NCBI GenBank assembly: GCA_015069525.1
Contig: SVIK01000038.1
Coordinates: forward strand, 1-12,874
From: Clostridiales bacterium
Lineage (GTDB): Bacteria > Bacillota > Clostridia > Christensenellales > Borkfalkiaceae
Length of the DNA: 12,874 nucleotides
Direction: 5' to 3'
Shown here: one piece after another, positions 6,052 to 12,874 of the stretch
How positions within the stretch are numbered: the first letter of the stretch is position 1
How the letters are laid out: each line of letters opens with the position of its first letter
Made by a program: the position numbers and the translations under genes
The notes under the pieces: model-generated
What the model was told of the DNA's origin: nothing
The model's database searches: none
Seen by the model: only the letters and a program-made list of their open reading frames with translations

Positions 6052-7950
6052 ATGAAAAATATAAAGAGAATTGCATTTGGGACGTTGGCGATGATAATGG
6101 CGTTTGGCGTCGTTGGTTGCGATAACGGAATCGATGAAAACGGAAGAGGTTATTGGGACGGCTACGATGCCGGCTATAACGCGGGCAACGACGACGGTAA
6201 GGCGACTGGCTACGACAAAGCCTATGACGAATTGTATGAAGAATTATATAACAAAGGCTACGAAGCGGGCTTTGCCGCAGGTAAAGCAGAAGGCGGTGGC
6301 GGTTCTGAAACGCCGGGCGGTGATGTAGAAGACGGCGGTATCCTTGACGGCATTACGACGCCTACCGATTATACTAAAGTGGATAACGGCACGGGTAAAT
6401 TGACCATTTACCTTGACGAGAGCCAAGTATACGGTGCGTATATCGCTGGTAGCGGGGAAGCGCGTGTAGAGAAGAAGATTGAGGAAAAGTTCAAGGCGGA
6501 TACGGGCTTGAATCTCGATTTGCAAATCATGTATCAAACGCACGCAAACTTCTCGGGTACGTTCGGTGCCGTTATGGCAGGTGGCGATTGGGATGCTGCG
6601 GTAAGCTACCTTGGGCAAGCAGGCTTGCAAGATACCGTACTTAACCAAGACGTCACGTTGGACTTGTCTAACTACGTGGGTGATTACTATTATTTGAGAA
6701 ACGCAGTTGATAAGAAGGCGTTCAATGCGACGACGACGCTCGACAACGAAATCGTAGGCGTTCCGTCCGTGAACAAAACGAAGCTGAAATCTATCCTTAT
6801 CCGTAAGGATTATATGACGAGGGTTGGTTATACGGAAAGCAAGGCGGAAGCAGACGCTTCGAACGGTACGCTTATCCATTGCAACTCCATTAACGATTTC
6901 GACGCGATGCTTCGTAAGATGAAGAAAGAAATTCCCGAATGTACGATGCCTCTTATCGGCAACTACTACGATATCGAATTCACCATTTTAGCGGGCGCTT
7001 GCGGAACGGCTGGTTATCAATACAGCGCGGTGAACTATAACGAAGACGGTAGCGTAAAAGAGGTCGTTCCTGGATGGCTTTCCCAAGGCTATCAAGATAT
7101 GCTTAATTGGGAATATAAGTGGCAAAAAGAGGGTATTTGGGAAGCGGAACATAACGTAAGACCGGATACCGACCGTTTGAGCGACTACACGAACGGTAAA
7201 GGCGCAGTTTATTGCATAGACCCTACCGTGACGAACCTTATTGACATCACCAGACAGGTGAAAGCGTTTAACTCTAGTGCAGAGTTCACGATGCTCGACC
7301 CGTTGGATGCGGTAGATGCAGACGGCAATGCTATCGAAGGAAGCGGTGCGTTTGCAGAAGTTTCGAGAACGCAAGATTGCTTGGTAATCAATAAAGATTC
7401 GGCAAACGGCGAATTGATGCTCGCTTACCTCGACTGGATGTACTCGTCCGTGGAAAACTACGAACTTTGCGCATACGGTATTGAAGGCGAACATTGGGAA
7501 AAGGACGGCGACGGCGTTTATAAATATCCCGCAGGCAAAGAAAGCAGATTCGAAGCGAACCCTCCTTATTCGGGCGCGTTTGCGTTGCTCCACAACGACG
7601 AATTCGCATATAGAAGATATGCAGGCTATACCGAAGAGGAAATTTCTTGGATTGAACAAGCGGAAAACGCAAACACGATGAAGAACCCGACGGACGGTAT
7701 GTTGATGTATAACATGTCTGCAACCATGGCACAAAACCTCAGCACGGCAGAAGAAATTATGTACGCCGATTGCGCTATGAAGGCATGGATTGCCACGGCG
7801 GACCCTGCCGTCACGTATCCTACGTGCGTAGCACAATATAAAGAACAAATCAACTACGGCGCAACGAAGGACGGTAAGCCTGACGCAACGAAGGACTATA
7901 TCCGTTGGCTTACCAATCAATACAACTTCTATTTGTTGGCAAGAAACTAA
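6052..7950 (+). CDS. LplA-type extracellular solute-binding lipoprotein with Gly-Tyr tetrad stalk
   Basis: The 632-residue protein begins with a lipoprotein signal and lipobox VVGC (Cys23). Residues 33-84 are an unusual four-residue-period stretch, then a Gly/Glu/Asp linker to about residue 105. From about residue 112 (GKLTIYLDESQVYGAY) it reads as a family 1 sugar-binding protein of the LplA group. DNEIVGVPSVNKTKLKSILI resembles the hinge segment of the family. YLDWMYSSVENYELCAYGIE followed by GEHWEKDGDGVYKY matches the family's late WLYS...YGIEG.H motif. The mature core is of normal length and not truncated. Its place right after two permease genes shows it delivers substrate to them; the sugar is unknown. 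The start is set by AAGGAG about 8 nt before the ATG. The gap to the permease gene is 30 nt. Confidence 0.93.
   Translation: MKNIKRIAFGTLAMIMAFGVVGCDNGIDENGRGYWDGYDAGYNAGNDDGKATGYDKAYDELYEELYNKGYEAGFAAGKAEGGGGSETPGGDVEDGGILDGITTPTDYTKVDNGTGKLTIYLDESQVYGAYIAGSGEARVEKKIEEKFKADTGLNLDLQIMYQTHANFSGTFGAVMAGGDWDAAVSYLGQAGLQDTVLNQDVTLDLSNYVGDYYYLRNAVDKKAFNATTTLDNEIVGVPSVNKTKLKSILIRKDYMTRVGYTESKAEADASNGTLIHCNSINDFDAMLRKMKKEIPECTMPLIGNYYDIEFTILAGACGTAGYQYSAVNYNEDGSVKEVVPGWLSQGYQDMLNWEYKWQKEGIWEAEHNVRPDTDRLSDYTNGKGAVYCIDPTVTNLIDITRQVKAFNSSAEFTMLDPLDAVDADGNAIEGSGAFAEVSRTQDCLVINKDSANGELMLAYLDWMYSSVENYELCAYGIEGEHWEKDGDGVYKYPAGKESRFEANPPYSGAFALLHNDEFAYRRYAGYTEEEISWIEQAENANTMKNPTDGMLMYNMSATMAQNLSTAEEIMYADCAMKAWIATADPAVTYPTCVAQYKEQINYGATKDGKPDATKDYIRWLTNQYNFYLLARN
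6148..6303 (+). repeat. Gly-Tyr tetrad repeat stalk in the solute-binding lipoprotein
   Basis: Residues 33-84 show a strict period of four: glycine at 33, 37, 41, 45, 49 and 53, Ala/Leu at 57, 61 and 65, then glycine again at 69, 73, 77 and 81. The next position is Tyr or Phe in most units (34, 38, 42, 54, 58, 62, 66, 70, 74). Examples are GYWDGYDAGYNAGNDDG and GYEAGFAAGKAEG. The period suggests a helical stalk with one Gly/aromatic face, or a self-associating helix, between the lipid anchor and the binding domain. The repeat is at protein level; the DNA is not a clean tandem array. Confidence 0.85.
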
Positions 7951-7985
7951 CCTAAGTAAGTTTATATAGTTGTAAGGAGAAAAAG

Positions 7986-10982
7986 ATGAAAGCAAAGCTT
8001 AGAAACGCAGTCTTGTGTGGTGTATCAGCCCTTATGTTGGCGGTAGTACCCTTGGCAACGTCTGCGATTACTGACGTGGATAATACCGTGACGGCAAACG
8101 CCGCCACGGTGAATCACGCAGATATTCCCGAAACGCAAAACCTTGCGCACAACAAATGGGATTGGTCGTTCGACCAAACGGGTGCAGGTAAGACGACCTA
8201 CAACGGCGATACGATGCGTATGTCGGAGATTTCCGTAAACGACGGCCCTTATGCGATGTATCAAACGAATAGGATGGATAATTTCAAATATTCGATGTAC
8301 GCGAATATGAGTTTGAAAACCTCGGGCGACTTAGTAGGCGTTCCTTCTACTTCGACCGAGTGGGATTATTCCACGTTCTATATCTCGTTCATGGTCACGA
8401 GCGGTAGCCCGTATGCAAAATATGCAAACGCCATGACGGCGGAAACGTATCAAAATCCGTATTTCAGCATTTGTTTTGAAAGAAACTATTTAACGCAAAG
8501 ATATTGTGCGGATTGTGCCGAGGGGACGAATAGAACGATTGACAGTAGTACGGGTACGTGTAAAACGTGTCACGGTACCAATTTTACAGAAGATAAGAAG
8601 ATGTTGGACCTCATCCGTCTTTATAGAAACGAGGGGTGCTTTGGTGGAACCGCGGACGACCGTATCGATGTCGTAGAAAAAACGTGGTTTGAGGGCATTG
8701 AGGATTACATCGGTAAGGATTTCGACTTTGACGGGGACGTTGACGAGAAAGACGTACAAGCAAGTGACGTTGGCGTCAATTATATTGACGGCAATTACCA
8801 TTGGTTTGATTTCGAAGTGCAAGACGTATCGGGCGGTATCAAAGTATCCTTCTATTACGACGGGGTTTTGATGTTCGAATACACGCAAAGCAATACGTTT
8901 GAGATGAGAAACGGCACGTCTAAAACGGTCAGATTCGACCAAACGACGGGTTGGATAGGGCTTTGGACGCACAGCTCCTTGTCTCCGCAACCTTCCTCTA
9001 TAACAGATTGCTACGTCGACATTAAACAGCTTGGTATCGCGCCGATTACGGGCAGTAGCGTAGGCTCTTATTATGAAAAATGCTCCGTGCCCGATTTGCC
9101 TATCAAAGACGTATTCTATCCGTTGGAAGCGGAATATCTTAAAGGCGAGCCGGTGGAAATAAAGCTTTCCGATTTGTTTACCTATGAAGGGGATGAAGAA
9201 ATCGTTTACGAATTCGTGGACGATTCTACGGGCGCTCCTCTTGGTACGCAAAGAAACGGGTATTGGTATTGGACGCCGGTTGCTGGCGATTTCGTTTCTG
9301 TAAAGGTGACGGCTACCGTGCAAAACGGCAATACCGCAAATCCTAAAAAAGCGACGAACTATCTCGATTTCTATTTGAGTGGCGAAGACGTGCAACAATT
9401 GTCTGCGCCCACCATCACGATTGATAAAACGGGTGGCGCAAGCTGGTCTACGGTAAGCAACGCAACGGGTTATATCTATAAGATTGGCGAAAACGGTACG
9501 GAAACGGAAGCAACGAAAAATTCCGCACAGTTGACGGACGGCGAAACGTTGTACGTAAAAGCAACGGGCTTTGGCTATATCGATAGCGATTGGGCGATGG
9601 CAACGTATACTGCACCTGCACTTGACGCTCCGAAAGTGACGCTCACGGGTAGAATTGCTACGTGGAAAGCGGTTGAAAATGCGGAAAACGGGTATGCGTA
9701 TACGATTAACGGCGGAGAACAACAAACGACGACGGCTACGTTCGTTCGTGGCTTAAAACATGGCGAAACGTTGCGTGTAAAAGCGCTTGGCAACGGCACG
9801 ACGACGCGCGATAGCGCTTGGTCGGCTGGTGTCACGTATATGGCGAGTGTCCTTCCCGCGCCTACCGTAAAAATTAAAGACGGTTTAGCGAGCTGGGAAA
9901 TGGACGAAAATGCAAGTGGCTACGTATACAAGATTGGCGTAGACGGCGAAGAAAAGGAAGCGACGACTGCGTCCGTCACGCTTACGCACGGCGAAACGAT
10001 TTACGTAAAAGCAATCGGCGACGGCGAAGGGTATTTGTCGAGCAACTGGTCTGCTCCTCAAACGTATAGTGAGGGTATGTTGAATACGCCCGTCGTCACG
10101 TTGAATGGAAACGTAGTAAGCTGGGAGGCTGACGAAGAGGCAAGTGGCTACGTGTATAAGATTGGTGTAAACGGCAAAGAAGAGGAAGCAACGGGGCTTT
10201 CTATTACGCTTAAACACGGTGAAACGGTAAAAGTAAAAGCGGTCGGTGAAGAAAAGGAAGACAGCTATTGGTCGGAAGCAATTACGTACGTTGCGCCCAC
10301 CTTGGACGTTCCCACCGTCACGTTGAACGAAAACGTAGCAAGCTGGACGGCAGATGAAAACGCAAGTGGCTACGTATACAAAATTGGCGCAAACGGCGAG
10401 GTGAAGAACGCGACGGGTACGTCCGTCACGCTGAAAAACGGCGAAACGGTTTACGTAAAAGCGCTTGGCAACGGCGAAACGACGTTGGACAGCGCTTGGT
10501 CGAAGGCGGTTTCCTACGAAGCGAGCGCGTTAAGCGCACCCGTTGTGCAATTGAACGGAAACGTAGCGAGCTGGACGGCGGATGAAGACGCAAGTGGCTA
10601 CGTATATAAAATTGGTGCAACTGGAGAAGTGAAGAACGCGACGGGTACGTCCGTCACGTTGAAAAACGGCGAAACGATTTACGTAAAAGCGCTTGGCGAC
10701 GGCGAAACGACGTTGGACAGCGCTTGGTCGGGCGGTAAAAAATATGTTTACGTAAAACCTGGTGAAAACCCTGAAAATCCTGGTGAGAATCCTGAGAACC
10801 CTGGTGAAACTCCTGAAAATCCCGATGACGGCAATAAACCGTCGGTAGACCCCGAAATGGAAGGCGTTTACACGGGTAGCGGAGAAAAGAGCGGATGCGG
10901 TTCGATTGCAGGGGCATTCAGCGGGGCGATGACGATGCTTGTGGCAGGTTTGGTAGTAGCGTTAAAACGTCGTGGAGAATAA
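7986..10982 (+). CDS. Secreted surface protein with lectin-like head, EF-hand loop, six fibronectin-like repeats and Cys-type C-terminal anchor
   Basis: The 998-residue protein has a secretory signal (MKAKLRNAVLCGVSALMLAV; likely cleavage after TSA at 27 or ANA at 39). Residues about 45-350 look beta-rich and may be a ConA/LamG-like glycan-binding head; NYHWFDFEVQDVSGGIKVSF and YYDGVLMFEY fit that fold. Inserted in it are a CxxC-x14-CxxC zinc-ribbon-like knuckle (Cys174, 177, 192, 195) and a perfect 12-residue EF-hand calcium loop (D245, D247, D249, G250, D251, V252, D253, D256). Residues about 365-470 resemble an Ig/cadherin-like module. Six repeats of 74-77 residues follow (472-924), then a Pro/Glu/Asn linker (PGENPENPGENPENPGETP). 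The end is SGCGSIAG, a hydrophobic helix and KRRGE: a membrane anchor or sorting signal without LPXTG. AAGGAG sets the start. It probably binds the glycan taken up by the adjacent transporter. Confidence 0.88.
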   Translation: MKAKLRNAVLCGVSALMLAVVPLATSAITDVDNTVTANAATVNHADIPETQNLAHNKWDWSFDQTGAGKTTYNGDTMRMSEISVNDGPYAMYQTNRMDNFKYSMYANMSLKTSGDLVGVPSTSTEWDYSTFYISFMVTSGSPYAKYANAMTAETYQNPYFSICFERNYLTQRYCADCAEGTNRTIDSSTGTCKTCHGTNFTEDKKMLDLIRLYRNEGCFGGTADDRIDVVEKTWFEGIEDYIGKDFDFDGDVDEKDVQASDVGVNYIDGNYHWFDFEVQDVSGGIKVSFYYDGVLMFEYTQSNTFEMRNGTSKTVRFDQTTGWIGLWTHSSLSPQPSSITDCYVDIKQLGIAPITGSSVGSYYEKCSVPDLPIKDVFYPLEAEYLKGEPVEIKLSDLFTYEGDEEIVYEFVDDSTGAPLGTQRNGYWYWTPVAGDFVSVKVTATVQNGNTANPKKATNYLDFYLSGEDVQQLSAPTITIDKTGGASWSTVSNATGYIYKIGENGTETEATKNSAQLTDGETLYVKATGFGYIDSDWAMATYTAPALDAPKVTLTGRIATWKAVENAENGYAYTINGGEQQTTTATFVRGLKHGETLRVKALGNGTTTRDSAWSAGVTYMASVLPAPTVKIKDGLASWEMDENASGYVYKIGVDGEEKEATTASVTLTHGETIYVKAIGDGEGYLSSNWSAPQTYSEGMLNTPVVTLNGNVVSWEADEEASGYVYKIGVNGKEEEATGLSITLKHGETVKVKAVGEEKEDSYWSEAITYVAPTLDVPTVTLNENVASWTADENASGYVYKIGANGEVKNATGTSVTLKNGETVYVKALGNGETTLDSAWSKAVSYEASALSAPVVQLNGNVASWTADEDASGYVYKIGATGEVKNATGTSVTLKNGETIYVKALGDGETTLDSAWSGGKKYVYVKPGENPENPGENPENPGETPENPDDGNKPSVDPEMEGVYTGSGEKSGCGSIAGAFSGAMTMLVAGLVVALKRRGE
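9399..10757 (+). repeat. Six tandem fibronectin-like protein repeats of 74-77 residues
   Basis: Units start at 9399, 9621, 9852, 10080, 10302 and 10530. Each runs L-x-x-P-x-V-x-L, then V-x-S-W-x-A-D-E-x-A-S-G-Y-V-Y-K-I-G, then a TLKHGET[IV]YVKA[LI]G segment and D-S-x-W-S before the next unit. Strand pattern and length fit a fibronectin type III-like or related Ig-like fold. The last two units share long identical DNA stretches and so look recently duplicated; the first two are the most diverged. Confidence 0.9.
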
Positions 10983-10985
10983 GAC

Positions 10986-12874
10986 ATGAAAAAATATATA
11001 GCAAACATAACGGCGGGGCTGATGGCGTTTACGTTATTGGCAGGATGTAATAAAGGGGATGGCACTTCCAACGCAATCCCTCCCGCAAAAGAACATACTT
11101 GTTCGTTTACGCAAGAGGTGGTGGCTCCTGAATATTTGAAGAAGGGGCCTACCTGCACTACGCCCGCTATGTATTATTATTCTTGCACTTGCGGAGAGAA
11201 GGATAAGGACTTCTTCACGATTGGCGAGGCAAGAGGGCATAGAGGCGGGACGGCAACGGCAACGCAAAAGGCGACGTGTACGGTGTGCGGACAAGAATAC
11301 GGCGATTATGCGGGTGGTACGCATACGCATGCGTATACGGAAAGGGTGACGACGTCCAAATATTTGAAGAGCGAAGCTACCTGTGGCGACCCTGCCGTGT
11401 ACTATTATGCCTGTGCATGTGGAGAAGTAGGCACGGATACCTTTGAATATGGTGAACCTACGGGCAAGCATACGGGTGGAACGGCAACGGCAACGCAAAA
11501 AGCGACGTGTACGGTGTGCGGACAAGAATACGGCGATTATTTGGAAGAAACGCATACGCACGCGTATACGGAAATGGTGACGACGTCGAAGTATTTGGTA
11601 AGTGAAGCTACCTGTGGCGACCCTGCCGTATACCATTATTCCTGTGCATGTGGAGAAGTAGGCACGAATACCTTTGAATACGGTGAACCTACGGGCGAGC
11701 ATACGGGCGGAACGGCAACGGAAACGCAAAGGGCGACGTGTACGGTGTGCGGACAAGAATACGGAGATTTCGCAAAGCCTGAGGAACCCGAAGAACACGT
11801 TTGTGTATTCGAAATGGTAGTAGACGCGCAGTATTTGAGAAAGAAAGCAACGTGCGAATATCCGGCAAGCTATTATTTGTCCTGTACTTGTGGTGAAACG
11901 AGCCTTGAATATTTCTACAACGGGGCGAAAGAGGACCACGTAGAGTTGGTTCCTGCGACGGAATTGAGCAGGGCAATTTGCGCAGTTTGCGAAGAAGAAT
12001 ACGGCGATTTCCTCCCGCACGACCACGTGTACACGAAGCGAATCGTGAGTGCGGAATATTTGAAGAAAGCGGCAACGTGTGGTACGCCTGCCGAATATTG
12101 GCTTGTTTGTGCTTGTGGCGAAAAGAGCACGAGCTTATCGTATCAAGCAGGTGACCCTACGGGCAAGCACGAAGTAGGCACGCCTGCCACGACGACGAGT
12201 CAAGCGGTTTGCAAGAACTGTTTGCAACCGTACGGCGAAACGTTGTTGAGCGCGGTGACGAATATTTCTATCAGTAGCGGTTATACGCGCTACGATTTAG
12301 GTACGGCACTTTCGCGTAAAACGGAAGGGTTTGGTACGCAATTCGATACTTGTATCGTCGAACAACAAAACGGTATGAGCGAAGCGGATTGGCAGGTGCA
12401 AGTAAAGGCATTGAAGGAAATGAACTTGCAAAACGTACGTGTTCGTTTCTATCCTGAAATGTACGAACGTGGCAACGATAACAACGACCCGTACAGTTTT
12501 GATTATCAAAGCGCTAGCGTTGATTTCAATTCCTTAGAAATGCAACATTTGTATAAGCTTTTGGACGCGTTTGAAGAGAACGGGGTGAAAGTCGATTTAA
12601 GCTGGTACGGTTGCCGTACGACGTTTGCTTCGGAAGACGGCTTGATTAAAGGTAGCTGGCTTGGTGGCAAGTTGTCGGAATCGTACAACGGTCTTACCCC
12701 GAACTGGATAGTTGCGCCTTGGAAGACGTCGAATCCCAATGAAGAATTTGCCGAATCGGTTGCAGAATGCTTAGGGTATTTGTTTAACGAAAAGGGATAC
12801 ACCTGTATTAACGAGTACAGTATTTTCCCCGAACCGGACGGTATGTTCAATCCTGGTACGGGTAAAGCGATGAC
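10986..12874 (+). CDS. Lipoprotein with five cysteine-rich repeats and a glycoside-hydrolase-like TIM barrel (3'-truncated)
   Basis: ATG lies 3 nt after the preceding stop, with GGAG inside the end of that gene; the frame stays open to the window edge, so at least 629 residues are encoded. The signal MKKYIANITAGLMAFTLLAG ends in a canonical lipobox LAGC (Cys21). Residues 37-419 hold five cysteine-rich repeats. From about residue 440 the sequence reads like a GH5/GH39-type clan GH-A barrel: GFGTQFDTCIVEQQNGMSEA, DWQVQVKALKEMNLQNVRVR (beta-2), FEENGVKVDLSWYGCRTTFA (beta-3), and GYTCINEYSIFPEPDGMF (beta-4 with the presumed acid/base Glu616). The second catalytic glutamate would lie beyond the window. 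It is likely a membrane-tethered extracellular glycanase feeding the upstream transporter. The exact GH family is not certain. Pro615 before Glu616 replaces the usual Asn. Confidence 0.85.
   Translation, partial: MKKYIANITAGLMAFTLLAGCNKGDGTSNAIPPAKEHTCSFTQEVVAPEYLKKGPTCTTPAMYYYSCTCGEKDKDFFTIGEARGHRGGTATATQKATCTVCGQEYGDYAGGTHTHAYTERVTTSKYLKSEATCGDPAVYYYACACGEVGTDTFEYGEPTGKHTGGTATATQKATCTVCGQEYGDYLEETHTHAYTEMVTTSKYLVSEATCGDPAVYHYSCACGEVGTNTFEYGEPTGEHTGGTATETQRATCTVCGQEYGDFAKPEEPEEHVCVFEMVVDAQYLRKKATCEYPASYYLSCTCGETSLEYFYNGAKEDHVELVPATELSRAICAVCEEEYGDFLPHDHVYTKRIVSAEYLKKAATCGTPAEYWLVCACGEKSTSLSYQAGDPTGKHEVGTPATTTSQAVCKNCLQPYGETLLSAVTNISISSGYTRYDLGTALSRKTEGFGTQFDTCIVEQQNGMSEADWQVQVKALKEMNLQNVRVRFYPEMYERGNDNNDPYSFDYQSASVDFNSLEMQHLYKLLDAFEENGVKVDLSWYGCRTTFASEDGLIKGSWLGGKLSESYNGLTPNWIVAPWKTSNPNEEFAESVAECLGYLFNEKGYTCINEYSIFPEPDGMFNPGTGKAM
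11094..12242 (+). repeat. Five tandem cysteine-rich (zinc-ribbon-like) repeats
   Basis: The first three units are almost identical in DNA with a 231-bp (77-residue) period; GCGACGTGTACGGTGTGCGG recurs at 11271, 11502 and 11733. Units four and five are diverged. Each unit has a KYL..EATC segment, a C-x-C-GE pair, usually a Gly-His-x-Gly stretch (absent or altered in some units), and a CTVCGQEYGD pair. That is five Cys per unit with C-x-C and C-x2-C spacing, suggesting zinc binding or disulfides. Similar repeats occur in clostridial surface proteins, from memory. Confidence 0.9.

Noticed and set aside
7951..7985. Gap before the 998-residue protein considered as a promoter or terminator
   Set aside because: Only 35 nt, with no hairpin or paired -35/-10. 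It holds a ribosome site and little else, so I treat it as intra-operon.
8718..8753. Dockerin domain
   Set aside because: Only one calcium loop is present and it sits inside a larger domain. Dockerins have two such repeats with flanking helices, and no cohesin is seen.
8490..9725. Minus-strand ORF of 411 codons
   Set aside because: Arg-rich, low-complexity antisense shadow of the surface-protein gene, with no start signals. The plus-strand frame has a clear signal peptide and repeats.
11034..12026. Minus-strand ORF of 330 codons with internal repeats
   Set aside because: Antisense of the cysteine-rich repeats. The plus frame has a lipobox, in-register repeats and a hydrolase domain; it stays open to the window edge.

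Overview
The window looks like a glycan-capture locus of a Gram-positive, low-to-moderate GC, anaerobic Clostridia-type bacterium, probably an uncultured gut lineage. The basis is the LplA/LplB/LplC-type sugar ABC transporter, lipobox signal peptides, a divergent AraC/cupin regulator and large repeat-rich surface proteins with Gly/Glu/Pro linkers. The taxonomic guess is inference; there is no rRNA or marker gene here.

Layout. (1) Nucleotides 3-2147 hold the end of one plus-strand transcription unit: the C-terminal part of a large exported protein with a duplicated module, a 43-residue acidic small protein starting 2 nt after it, and a 123-residue lipoprotein that is almost entirely linker repeat. 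The unit ends at a strong bidirectional hairpin terminator. (2) 2153-3055 on the minus strand is an AraC-family regulator. It converges on that terminator and diverges from the next unit. (3) 3056-3300 is the divergent regulatory region, with a candidate promoter on each strand and three copies of a 7-mer. (4) 3301-12874 is one tightly packed plus-strand unit, with gaps of 12, 30, 35 and 3 nt and no terminator seen. It encodes an LplB-type permease with an extra extracellular lipoprotein-like domain fused to its N-terminus, an LplC-type permease, an LplA-type solute-binding lipoprotein with an N-terminal Gly-Tyr tetrad stalk, a 998-residue surface protein with six fibronectin-like repeats and a Cys-containing C-terminal anchor, and a lipoprotein with five cysteine-rich repeats followed by a glycoside-hydrolase-like TIM barrel that runs off the window.

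Proposed working model (inference). The surface protein and the tethered hydrolase bind and cut an extracellular glycan. The solute-binding protein hands the oligosaccharide to the two permeases. Import is powered by an ATPase encoded elsewhere, since none is present. The AraC protein switches the operon in response to a sugar.

The most unusual items are the lipoprotein-permease fusion, the Gly-Tyr tetrad stalk, the 43-residue acidic peptide, the cargo-less linker lipoprotein, the Cys-type C-terminal anchor, and a Pro-Glu-Pro where clan GH-A enzymes normally carry Asn-Glu-Pro.
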